NCBI GenBank assembly: GCA_964372095.1
Contig: CAYJPV010000002.1
Coordinates: forward strand, 248,001-312,000
Reading direction: 5' to 3'
DNA from: CAYJPV01 sp964372095
GTDB taxonomy: Bacteria > Acidobacteriota > Vicinamibacteria > Vicinamibacterales > JAKQTR01
Length of the DNA: 64,000 nucleotides
Shown: positions 53,737-60,951 of the stretch, in pieces
Layout of the letters: every line of letters starts with the position of its first letter
How positions within the stretch are numbered: position 1 is the first letter of the stretch
The notes under the pieces: generated by a model
Told to the model about the DNA's origin: nothing
Seen by the model: the letters and a program-made list of their open reading frames with translations, nothing else
Database searches by the model: none
Translations under genes and position numbers: made by a program

Positions 53737-54552
53737 TCACAGGTCCCGCCTGGTGAACACCACGCAGGCGACCGCCGCGCCTGCCAGGCTGATGCCCAGC
53801 AGCGTCAGGACGTCCCCGATCCGCAACGCGCTGCCCATCACGAGGTCGAGCGGGGAGTAGTAGTGGAACGGCGACGCCCACGCAGCGTAGCGGACCGGCG
53901 CCCAGACCCGCGCCAGGTAATCCACGAGCAGCGTGACGAGAGCCGCCATGCCCACGATGGACGTGACCTGTGCTCGTGTGCGGCTGGCGGCGGCCACGGC
54001 CACGGTGATGCCGCCCCAGGCCATCATCAGCGCCCAGACGTTCACCATGAGCGACAGCACCAGGCGGGGCGTCGGGCCCCCCGGCGAGGGCGACGTGACC
54101 CAGCGCGCGCCGGCAGCCGTCGCCAGGCCCATCGTGGCGACCAGCGCTGCGGGGCAGGCCAGCAGCAGGACCATCGTGCGGAGCAGGGGAACCAGGCGGG
54201 GGACTGACCGGGACAACGCGAGGTCGAGGAACCCGGCGTCCAGTTCCGCAGCCGGTTCGCTGCCGATGACGATGACCATCGCGACGAGCGCGGCTTCGAC
54301 GGCCGTGTGGAAATAGCCCAGGGCAACGACGCCAGACACGGAGAGCATGGTCACGAGCGATTGGCCCATCAACTGCCGCACGGCCGGCGGCACCAGTGCC
54401 CCGATCTGACCAAAGGCCGACTGGGACTGCAGCAGGTCCGCCATGGCGGCGAGCAGCAACTGGAAGATGCCCAGCACGATCGCCAGGCCCAGGACGAAGG
54501 CGCGCATCCTCCGCGCCGAGTGCGTCACGAGCACCAGGGTGTGTCGAATCAC
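53737..54552 (-). CDS. ABC-2 type transporter permease
   Basis: A 271-residue inner-membrane protein with six hydrophobic segments. The GTG start at 54552 overlaps the ATPase stop (GTGA). Segments are at about 16-37, 70-92, 107-129, 145-160, 172-195 and 243-262. There is no recognisable substrate motif. With its ATPase it forms a two-gene exporter of the NatA/NatB or drug-export type. Confidence 0.82.
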   Translation of the reverse strand: MIRHTLVLVTHSARRMRAFVLGLAIVLGIFQLLLAAMADLLQSQSAFGQIGALVPPAVRQLMGQSLVTMLSVSGVVALGYFHTAVEAALVAMVIVIGSEPAAELDAGFLDLALSRSVPRLVPLLRTMVLLLACPAALVATMGLATAAGARWVTSPSPGGPTPRLVLSLMVNVWALMMAWGGITVAVAAASRTRAQVTSIVGMAALVTLLVDYLARVWAPVRYAAWASPFHYYSPLDLVMGSALRIGDVLTLLGISLAGAAVACVVFTRRDL

Positions 54553-55448
54553 GAGACCCCCCGGTAGTACCCGATCACGACGTCTTCCAGCCGCCGTTCG
54601 GCAATGTCGAGATCCGCAACGGGCAGTCCGGCGAGGAGCACGACCAGTTCACCGAGGTCGGACGTGACGCGCAGATCCCAGCGTGTGGCGGCCAGGGACA
54701 CCGGCATGACGCCAGGCGGCCATGTGGGCGGTGGTGCTGCCGGACGGGACAGCGTAACGCGGACGTCGCGAGGCGCGAGGCGGCGCAGCTCGTGGACCGG
54801 GGCCTCCAGCACCAGTTCGCCGGAGCGCAGCACGGCGATGCGATGGCAGAGACGCTCGACTTCGGACAGGACGTGCGACGACATGAACACCGTGTGACCC
54901 CGTGCGCTCGTCTCGCATACCAACTGCGAGAAGACTTCCTGCATGAGCGGGTCGAGTCCCTCAGTCGGCTCGTCGAGGATCAGGACGTCCGGATCGGACT
55001 GGAAGGCCTGGACGAGCCCGAGTTTCCGCTTCATGCCCGTGCTGTATTCGCCGACGCGGCGGGAGAGATCGCGCTCCGAGAACGCGAGACGCGCGAGCAA
55101 CTCACGCTGGCGCTGCTCGTCGACCGTCTGACCGGAGAGGCGCGCGAGCAGGCGAAGTACCTGGCGGCCCGTCATGTCGGGGTAGAGACGCATCTCTCCC
55201 GGGAGGTATCCGACATGCGCCCGGGCCCGCAGCCCGTCGAGCTGGCAGTTGTGGCCGAGAATCAGGGCGCGGCCGGAGGTGGGACGAAGCAGATCGAGCA
55301 GGAGCCGGATGGTCGTCGTCTTGCCGGCACCGTTCAAGCCCAGAAACCCGAAGACACACCCGGCCGGCACGCGCAGGTTCAGGTGTTTCACCGCTACGAG
55401 CGCGTGGAACCGTTTGGTGAGGCCTTCGAGGACAATCGGATCGGTCAT
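54549..55448 (-). CDS. ABC transporter ATP-binding protein (NatA/DrrA-like)
   Basis: A 299-residue ATPase. Walker A is GLNGAGKTT (about 37-45), the signature YSTGMKRKLGLVQAF lies near residue 137, Walker B is VLILDEPTEGLDP, and SSHVLSEVERLC is the H-loop. The C-terminal extension (about 220-299) is typical of DrrA/NatA proteins. The ATG at 55448 excludes an upstream frame that translates heptamer repeats into FLLPTSY-like junk. It overlaps its permease by 4 bp. The array at 55494-55542 sits about 45 bp upstream, in the leader. Confidence 0.92.
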   Translation of the reverse strand: MTDPIVLEGLTKRFHALVAVKHLNLRVPAGCVFGFLGLNGAGKTTTIRLLLDLLRPTSGRALILGHNCQLDGLRARAHVGYLPGEMRLYPDMTGRQVLRLLARLSGQTVDEQRQRELLARLAFSERDLSRRVGEYSTGMKRKLGLVQAFQSDPDVLILDEPTEGLDPLMQEVFSQLVCETSARGHTVFMSSHVLSEVERLCHRIAVLRSGELVLEAPVHELRRLAPRDVRVTLSRPAAPPPTWPPGVMPVSLAATRWDLRVTSDLGELVVLLAGLPVADLDIAERRLEDVVIGYYRGVS

Positions 55449-55493
55449 GGCGCCATGATCGAGGCGAGTGTATAGCAGGAAGCGGTATGGACA

Positions 55494-55542
55494 GTAGGAA
55501 GTAGGAAGTAGGAAGTAGGAAGTAGGAAGTAGGAAGTAGGGG
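55494..55542. repeat. GTAGGAA heptamer array in the ABC transporter leader
   Basis: Six identical GTAGGAA units (55494-55535) are followed by GTAGGGG. Degenerate units extend on both sides to about 55473 and 55549. It lies in the divergent spacer between the ABC ATPase (minus) and the YgjP-like peptidase (plus), so unlike most arrays it is not attached to a stop codon. Confidence 0.92.
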
Positions 55543-55597
55543 GAAGGCAACAATCCCGTCTTCGGCCCGCGGGGCATTCCCGTGATATGAAGCAACG

Positions 55598-56404
55598 ATG
55601 CAGTTGAACCTGCCCTTCGGGCACCGGCGCCCGCCGGCGGTCACGCCAGCTCCCACCGGTGCGGACGCTGATCGTCTGTCGCGGACAGGCCCGGCCCGGC
55701 CGGGCCGCGTGGACGTCGTTACGATCGACGGGCACGCCGTGCCGGTGGAATTCGTGCGCACCCGGCGGGCGAGACACTACATCCTGCGGGTGAAGCCGGA
55801 CGGGGGACTGCGGGTGACCGTGCCGTGGCACGGTTCGCGGGCCGAGGCCGCGCGGTTCATCGAAGAACGCCGGGCGTGGATCGTTCGTGAGCGGGCCGTC
55901 CGGGCCGCTGGCCCTGCGAAACCCGCCCACTGGACAGACGGCACCCCGGTGCTCTTCCGTGGTGACGAATACCCGCTTCGAACTGTCGTGCTCGACCACC
56001 GCCGCGTACGTGTGTCGTTTGCGGACCAGACCTTCGTGCTGTCCGCTGAACGCGCGATGCGCCTGAAGCCGGAAGTCGAGGCGTGGTTGCGCCGCGTGGC
56101 CAGCATCGATCTGCCGGAGCGGCTGGCTCGTCTGGCGCGCCAGCACGGGTTCGAGGTCAAGGCCGTCAGCATCAGGAACCAGCGGTCACGCTGGGGGTCG
56201 TGCTCCCCGTCCGGGCGTATCTCGCTCAACTGGCGACTGATACAATTCCCGCCCGCCGTCGCGGACTACGTCCTCGTCCACGAACTGGTGCATCTGCGGC
56301 ACATGAACCACTCGCGCCGGTTCTGGAACGACGTGGCCCGCGTGTGTCCGACGTACCCGGCCGCGCGGGCGTGGCTTCGCGCAAACGGCGGGGTCAGACC
56401 TTGA
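55598..56404 (+). CDS. YgjP/SprT-like zinc metallopeptidase (DUF45)
   Basis: A 268-residue predicted cytoplasmic metallopeptidase. The catalytic zinc motif is VLVHELVHLRHMNHSRRFW (about 226-244, HExxH plus downstream His). The substrate-pocket region NQRSRWGSCSPSGRISLNWRL precedes it, as in YgjP/SprT-like proteins. The N-terminal 40 residues are Pro/Ala-rich. The last residues (GVRP and the TGA) are encoded by the palindrome starting at 56387, so the original C-terminus is uncertain. Starts at ATG 55598. Confidence 0.85.
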   Translation: MQLNLPFGHRRPPAVTPAPTGADADRLSRTGPARPGRVDVVTIDGHAVPVEFVRTRRARHYILRVKPDGGLRVTVPWHGSRAEAARFIEERRAWIVRERAVRAAGPAKPAHWTDGTPVLFRGDEYPLRTVVLDHRRVRVSFADQTFVLSAERAMRLKPEVEAWLRRVASIDLPERLARLARQHGFEVKAVSIRNQRSRWGSCSPSGRISLNWRLIQFPPAVADYVLVHELVHLRHMNHSRRFWNDVARVCPTYPAARAWLRANGGVRP

Positions 56405-56465
56405 ATTGCGAGGTTGCCGCCGGTTGTTCAGACAGGCACCTCGCAATTCAAGGTCTGACCCCGCC
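56387..56465. repeat. 28-bp perfect palindromic element squeezed between two convergent genes
   Basis: Arms 56387-56414 and 56438-56465 are exact reverse complements with a 23-nt loop. It starts inside the metallopeptidase, giving its final GVRP-stop, and ends one base before the MarR stop (56466). The arms contain GGGGTCAGACCTTGAATTGC, a REP-like composition. No transposase gene is adjacent. A mobile, RAYT-dependent origin is possible. Confidence 0.85.
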
Positions 56466-56939
56466 TCAGGCCTGTCGGCCGCGGCGCACCTTCGCCAGCA
56501 GCCCCAGCAACGTCTTGAGTTCGCGGCCGTCCAGATGGCCAACCAGCCGCTCGTGACTGTCGATCACCGGCTGATCCACACGGTCCAGCAGTTTCAGGCC
56601 TTCTTTCGTGATACGCGTCGTCATATGCCGCCTGTCGGACACGCCTCGCTCCCGGGTCACCAGGCCCAGATCCTCCAGGCGATCGAGCAACCGGGTCACG
56701 TCGGGCACGGACGTCACCATCCGGCTGCGAATCTCGTTGCGGCACAACCCCTCCGGACCCGACCCTCTCAGGATCCGCAGGACGTTGTACTGAGTGGCGG
56801 TGATCCCGAACGGCTTCAGCGTCTCCTCGAAGGCATGGCCGAGGCGCGCCGCCGTCAGCGCGATGCTGATGTGGGCTTCCTGCGCCATGCTCCTGTACGG
56901 CTTCGTCTGTTTGAGCTCGGTCAGCAGTTCGTTCGCCAC
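56466..56939 (-). CDS. MarR-family transcriptional regulator
   Basis: A 157-residue winged-helix regulator if begun at GTG 56939. Alternative starts are GTG 56966 and ATG 56888. The DNA-binding region shows TATQYNVLRILRGSGPEGLC, the recognition part VPDVTRLLDRLEDLGLVTRE and the wing GVSDRRHMTTRITKEG. Start choice: the strong promoter at 56945-56974 overlaps the 5' end of the longer frame, and its predicted start site is position 56939, exactly the GTG, which suggests a leaderless message. It is divergent from the CocE hydrolase, a possible target. Confidence 0.85.
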   Translation of the reverse strand: MANELLTELKQTKPYRSMAQEAHISIALTAARLGHAFEETLKPFGITATQYNVLRILRGSGPEGLCRNEIRSRMVTSVPDVTRLLDRLEDLGLVTRERGVSDRRHMTTRITKEGLKLLDRVDQPVIDSHERLVGHLDGRELKTLLGLLAKVRRGRQA

Positions 56940-56944
56940 ATCCC

Positions 56945-56974
56945 GATAATACGTGTTATCACACACAGTGTCAA
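56945..56974 (-). promoter_or_regulatory. Near-consensus sigma-70 promoter overlapping a palindromic operator
   Basis: Minus strand: TTGACA (56974-56969), a 17-bp spacer, and TATTAT (56951-56946), 11 of 12 consensus bases at optimal spacing. The -10 lies inside the palindrome GATAATACGTGTTATC (56945-56960), as expected for autorepression by MarR. Confidence 0.78.
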
Positions 56975-57066
56975 GTGCCAGCCGGCCCCGGATCCCGGCC
57001 GAAGCCGGACGCGACGAACGGCTAGGGGTGGTGTATCGTAATCAGCACCCCCTCCCGGAGCACACG

Positions 57067-59025
57067 ATGCCAACTGCCGTCCGCCGACTTCTGTCCGCCG
57101 CAATTTTCGCCGCGGTGCTCGCCTCGACCGCCACGGTCCTCGCCCAGCGGGGTTTCGTCCTCTCGCCCGAACAGTCCCAGCGGCGATGGCAGTCCGAGCA
57201 GGAACTGCAGGCCATCGCCGTCGTCGATCGCAAGGTCATGATGCCGATGCGCGACGGCGTGCGCCTGGCCACCGACGTCTACCGCCCGAAGAACGTGGAG
57301 GGCAAGGTCCCGACCATCTTCGTGCGCACGCCGTACAACTTCAATTACTGGGACGTGCAGAACGGCGTGCCGCGGGACATGTCCACGATCATCGCCGCGG
57401 TCAAGCGGGGCTACGCGTACGTCATCCAGAACGAACGCGGGCACTACTTCTCCGAGGGCAACTACGACATCCTGGGTCCGCCCATCACCGACGGCTACGA
57501 CGCGGTAGACTGGATATCGAAGCAGGCGTGGTCCAACGGGAAGGTCGGCACCACGGGGTGTTCGTCCACGGCCGAGTACCAGATGGCGATCGCCGCCATG
57601 GGGCACCCGGGATTCGCCGCCATGAACGTCCAGGGATTCGGCGCCGGAGTGGGCCGGGTCAAACCCTACTACGAACAAGGCAACTGGTACCGCGGCGGCG
57701 CCATCCAGATGCTGTTCATCACCTGGCTCTACGGCGAACAGAACCAGCTGCGGCCCATGTTTCCCTCGAACATGTCGCAGGACGACCTCATCAAAGCTTC
57801 GAAGTACTTCGATCTGGCGCCCCGGCAGCCTTCGGTGGACTGGTCGAAAGCGTTGTGGCACCTGCCGGTGCAGGACATCCTGAAGGCCGTTGACGGGCCC
57901 AAGGGCATCTTCGCCGACGCGATGCCCGTCGACACGGGCGGCCGGATGGTCCAGCGCACGCCGAACGACCCGGCCTGGTACGAAGGCGGGCTCTTCCACG
58001 ACGACAAGACCATCAACGTGCCCGGCTTGTGGTTCATGTCCTGGTATGACGTGTCAGTCGGGCCCAACCTCGCGCTGTACAACCACGTGCGGAACACCGC
58101 CAAACCGGAGTTCGCCAGCCAGCAGTGGGCCATCATCGCTCCCGTCGCGCACTGCTCGTATACCCGGGCACAGGAGAACACGGTGGTCGGCGAGCGCGCG
58201 ATGGGCGACGCGCGTTACGACTACAACGACGTCGTCTTCGGGTTCTTCGACCGGTTCCTCAAGGGAGACCGCAGCGAACGCCTCGACAAGCAGCCCAAAG
58301 TCACGTACTTCACGATGGGCTCGAACACCTGGCAGACCTCAGACACCTGGCCTCCGGCCGGGGCGAAGCCGATGACGTTCTATCTGTCGAGCGGCGGTTC
58401 CGCGAATACGTTGAACGGAGACGGCGCGCTGACGGCGGCACCACCGGCCACCGACAAACCGGACGCCTTCACGTACGACCCCGCCAAGCCCGTCACGTCG
58501 TACGGCGGCAACGTCTGCTGCACTGGCACCGCCATCACAGCCGGCTCGTTCGACCAGCGCAAGATGGAAGAGCGGCCCGACATCCTGGTCTACACCTCGG
58601 AGCCGTTCGCCGACGGGATGGAGCTGAGCGGCCCCATCACGCCGACGCTGTACGTGTCTTCCGACGCCAAAGACACCGACTTCACGGTCAAGGTCATCGA
58701 CGTCTACCCGGATGGCCGGGCCTACAACCTGGACGAATCGATCCAGCGGATGCGTTACCGCGATGGCTACGACAAGCCGCCGGTCTGGATGGAAGCCGGA
58801 AAGGTGCACAAGGTCACCCTGCAACCGCTCACCACCAGCAACTACTTCGCGCCGGGTCATCGCCTCCGCATCGAAGTGTCGAGCAGCAACTTCCCGCGGT
58901 TCGACCGCAACATGAACACCGGCGGCAACAACTACGACGAAACCCAGGGTGTCGTGGCGCGCAACGTGGTGCACCACTCGAAACAGTACCCGTCACAGAT
59001 TACGGTGACGGTGGTCAAACGATAG
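57067..59025 (+). CDS. Secreted CocE/NonD-type hydrolase (X-Pro dipeptidyl-peptidase-like)
   Basis: A 652-residue exported protein. Signal peptide about 1-26. The alpha/beta-hydrolase domain (about 45-400) has RDGVRLATDVYRPKN, the nucleophile region GTTGCSSTAEYQM (Ser in GCSS, where GxSYxG is usual), a candidate Asp in WYDVSVG and His in APVAHCSY. The jelly-roll C-terminal domain (about 430-650) has SGPITPTLYVSSDAKDTDF and PGHRLRIEVSSSNFPRF, as in CocE. It should cleave esters or N-terminal dipeptides outside the cytoplasm. ATG 57067 begins the signal peptide. Confidence 0.88.
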   Translation: MPTAVRRLLSAAIFAAVLASTATVLAQRGFVLSPEQSQRRWQSEQELQAIAVVDRKVMMPMRDGVRLATDVYRPKNVEGKVPTIFVRTPYNFNYWDVQNGVPRDMSTIIAAVKRGYAYVIQNERGHYFSEGNYDILGPPITDGYDAVDWISKQAWSNGKVGTTGCSSTAEYQMAIAAMGHPGFAAMNVQGFGAGVGRVKPYYEQGNWYRGGAIQMLFITWLYGEQNQLRPMFPSNMSQDDLIKASKYFDLAPRQPSVDWSKALWHLPVQDILKAVDGPKGIFADAMPVDTGGRMVQRTPNDPAWYEGGLFHDDKTINVPGLWFMSWYDVSVGPNLALYNHVRNTAKPEFASQQWAIIAPVAHCSYTRAQENTVVGERAMGDARYDYNDVVFGFFDRFLKGDRSERLDKQPKVTYFTMGSNTWQTSDTWPPAGAKPMTFYLSSGGSANTLNGDGALTAAPPATDKPDAFTYDPAKPVTSYGGNVCCTGTAITAGSFDQRKMEERPDILVYTSEPFADGMELSGPITPTLYVSSDAKDTDFTVKVIDVYPDGRAYNLDESIQRMRYRDGYDKPPVWMEAGKVHKVTLQPLTTSNYFAPGHRLRIEVSSSNFPRFDRNMNTGGNNYDETQGVVARNVVHHSKQYPSQITVTVVKR

Positions 59026-59113
59026 GGATTGGGGATTGGGGATTGGGGGTTGGGGAAAGGCAGGGGATGTCCCCAACCCCCAACCCCCAACCCCCAACCC
59101 CCAGGAGATCCCC
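59023..59113. repeat. Heptamer array from the CocE stop: G-quadruplex-prone half and complementary C-rich half
   Basis: Units from the TAG stop: TAGGGAT, TGGGGAT twice, TGGGGGT, TGGGGAA, two degenerate units, CCCAACC four times, CCCAGGA, GATCCCC. Five G-runs separated by 2-3 nt (59025-59055) satisfy the G-quadruplex pattern. 59045-59055 pairs perfectly with 59071-59081. The ATG of the next gene is at 59115. Confidence 0.88.
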
Positions 59114-59114
59114 C

Positions 59115-59654
59115 ATGCGAACGTTATCCACGATCATGCTCGTCGGTCTCGTGACGCTGGCTGCGGCCGCGCCGGCATTCGCGCAGGCGCCCGCCGTCCC
59201 GCCGCTCTCCGCTGACGTTCAGTCGGTGGACCACATCATCGGTGCGCTCTATGGGGTGATCTCGGGCCCCGCCGGCCAGGCTCGCGACTGGGATCGGTTC
59301 CGCAACCTGTTCGCGCCGGGGGCGCGGCTGATTCCCGCCTCGCCGCGCCGTGACGGCTCGGCACCCGTCGCGTTGTCGCCGGACGACTACGTTCAGCGCA
59401 CGAGCGACAACTTCCTGAAGAACGGGTTCTTCGAAAAAGAAATCGCCCGCCGGACCGAATCCTTCGGCACAATCACCCACGTCTTCAGCACGTACGAATC
59501 CCGGCGGACCGCGGCGGACGAAAAGCCCATGGCCCGAGGGATCAACTCGATCCAGTTGATGACACACGCGAACCGCTGGTGGATCGTCACGGTCATGTGG
59601 GACCAGGAACGGCCCGACAACCCGATCCCCCCCGAGTACCTTGCGGGAAAGTAG
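59115..59654 (+). CDS. Secreted SnoaL/NTF2-like protein
   Basis: A 179-residue exported protein. Signal peptide MRTLSTIMLVGLVTLAAAAPAFA. The rest has a small cone-shaped-fold pattern: VDHIIGALYGVISG, ARDWDRFRNLFAPGARLIPA, EIARRTESFGTITHVFSTYE and NRWWIVTVMWDQER. This is the NTF2-like/SnoaL-like profile, with no assignable active-site residue. The start follows AGGAGATCCCCC, the final heptamers of the array. Function unknown. Confidence 0.8.
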   Translation: MRTLSTIMLVGLVTLAAAAPAFAQAPAVPPLSADVQSVDHIIGALYGVISGPAGQARDWDRFRNLFAPGARLIPASPRRDGSAPVALSPDDYVQRTSDNFLKNGFFEKEIARRTESFGTITHVFSTYESRRTAADEKPMARGINSIQLMTHANRWWIVTVMWDQERPDNPIPPEYLAGK

Positions 59655-59697
59655 GGGAACCGCGGTATTCTGAGTCCTCACACTCGAACACGACTGG

Positions 59698-59760
59698 TCC
59701 CGGGCTACGTAGCCCCGGGGCTACGTACGAGCCTGTAGCCTCGTGAAGCGAGGCCCGGGC
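59698..59760. repeat. CGGGGCTACGTA repeat cluster in the spacer
   Basis: The spacer holds two copies of a (C)CGGGCTACGTA/CGGGGCTACGTA motif and a GCCTCG-TGAAG-CGAGGC hairpin (about 59737-59753). CCGGGGCTACGTAC (59715-59728) is identical to 50331-50344. It lies between the SnoaL-like and desaturase genes. Confidence 0.7.
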
Positions 59761-59782
59761 CTTCTCATCTGGACGTGCCCCC

Positions 59783-60835
59783 ATGCCCGCGCCCGCACCG
59801 TATCACGCGCTCAAAGACGTCAAGCTGACCACCGTCCGGAAAGCGATCTCGCCCGAGTCGTACCGCCGCTCCATGCGCCACGCGTTCGGGTGGTACGCGT
59901 TCGATCTCGCGCTCTACCTGACCTTCATGTGGGGCATCTTCACGTCGGACACCTGGTGGGTGCAGTTCCTGTGCGGGCTCGGCGCGGGGTGCGCCGTCGC
60001 CTTCATGTTCGTCTGGGCCCATGACGCGGCCCATGGGGCGCTCTTCGCCCGGGACTGGGTTGGTGAACTGTTCGGCACGCTCTTCATGCTGCCGTCACTG
60101 AACATGTACCGACTCTGGTGCCACGGCCACAACCGGGTGCACCATGGCTTCACGTCCTTCACGCCGATCGACTGGATCTGGCGCCCGCTCACGCCATCCG
60201 AGTACGCGGCCCTCTCCGGCCCGAGGAAGCTTCTCTACCGCCTGGAACGATCGCCGTACTCCTGCGCCCTGCACTACCTCAACAAGGTGTGGTGGCCGGG
60301 AATGGTCACGTTCCAGCCGGACAAGCACTCCCGGGAGCGGCTTGCCTTCACCGTGCAGAAGATCATCACGTTCGGCTTCGCCGCGATCCTGTCGGCTGCC
60401 GCCTGGACGTGGGCCGGGGGCGTCACCGGGGTATTGGCCGCAGTCGCCATTCCGTTCATCGTGTTCAACTACTTCATCGCGATGTTCGTGTACCTGCACC
60501 ACACGCATCCCGACGTCCCCTTCTTCGACCGGAAGACCGAATGGAGCAACACCATCGGGCAGGTCTACTGCGCCATCGTCTGGCGCTGTTCGCGCATCAG
60601 TGAACTGCTGATCCACAACATCATGATCCACGTCCCACACCACGTGGATCCCCAGATCCCGTTCTACCGGCTGAAACACGCCTACGCCGACCTGCAGCGC
60701 GAATACGGCGCCTACATCCACGAATACCGGTTCCGCTGGTCGACGGTGCTCACCACGTTCCGGCGGTGCAAACTCTACGACTTCGACTCCCGGACCTGGT
60801 ACAGCTTCCGCGAAGCCGAAGACTTGAAAGGCTGA
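59783..60835 (+). CDS. Membrane fatty-acid desaturase
   Basis: A 350-residue integral membrane di-iron enzyme with the three histidine boxes: HDAAH (80-84), HNRVHH (116-121) and HVPHH (283-287), plus HHTHPDVP (239-246). Membrane segments surround residues 38-100 and 195-237. It would introduce a double bond into acyl chains or a related lipid, with electrons from a ferredoxin or cytochrome partner that is not encoded here. The start at 59783 is directly behind the repeat cluster. It is of the acyl-lipid DesA type by box spacing. Regiospecificity is not readable. Confidence 0.9.
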   Translation: MPAPAPYHALKDVKLTTVRKAISPESYRRSMRHAFGWYAFDLALYLTFMWGIFTSDTWWVQFLCGLGAGCAVAFMFVWAHDAAHGALFARDWVGELFGTLFMLPSLNMYRLWCHGHNRVHHGFTSFTPIDWIWRPLTPSEYAALSGPRKLLYRLERSPYSCALHYLNKVWWPGMVTFQPDKHSRERLAFTVQKIITFGFAAILSAAAWTWAGGVTGVLAAVAIPFIVFNYFIAMFVYLHHTHPDVPFFDRKTEWSNTIGQVYCAIVWRCSRISELLIHNIMIHVPHHVDPQIPFYRLKHAYADLQREYGAYIHEYRFRWSTVLTTFRRCKLYDFDSRTWYSFREAEDLKG

Positions 60836-60951
60836 TGCCGCGTCCGACGCTGGCAATCCCTCTCCAGGGCGGATATGCTCTCCCGGATCGATCGTCGGCG
60901 CCTGCCGGCGACCGCCCGTGATACGCCCCATCCGACCACCCCGGAGGACTC

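Noticed and set aside
55450..55595. N-terminal extension of the ABC ATPase (FLLPTSY repeats)
   Set aside because: It is only the translation of heptamer repeats. The ATG at 55448 begins the normal N-terminus.
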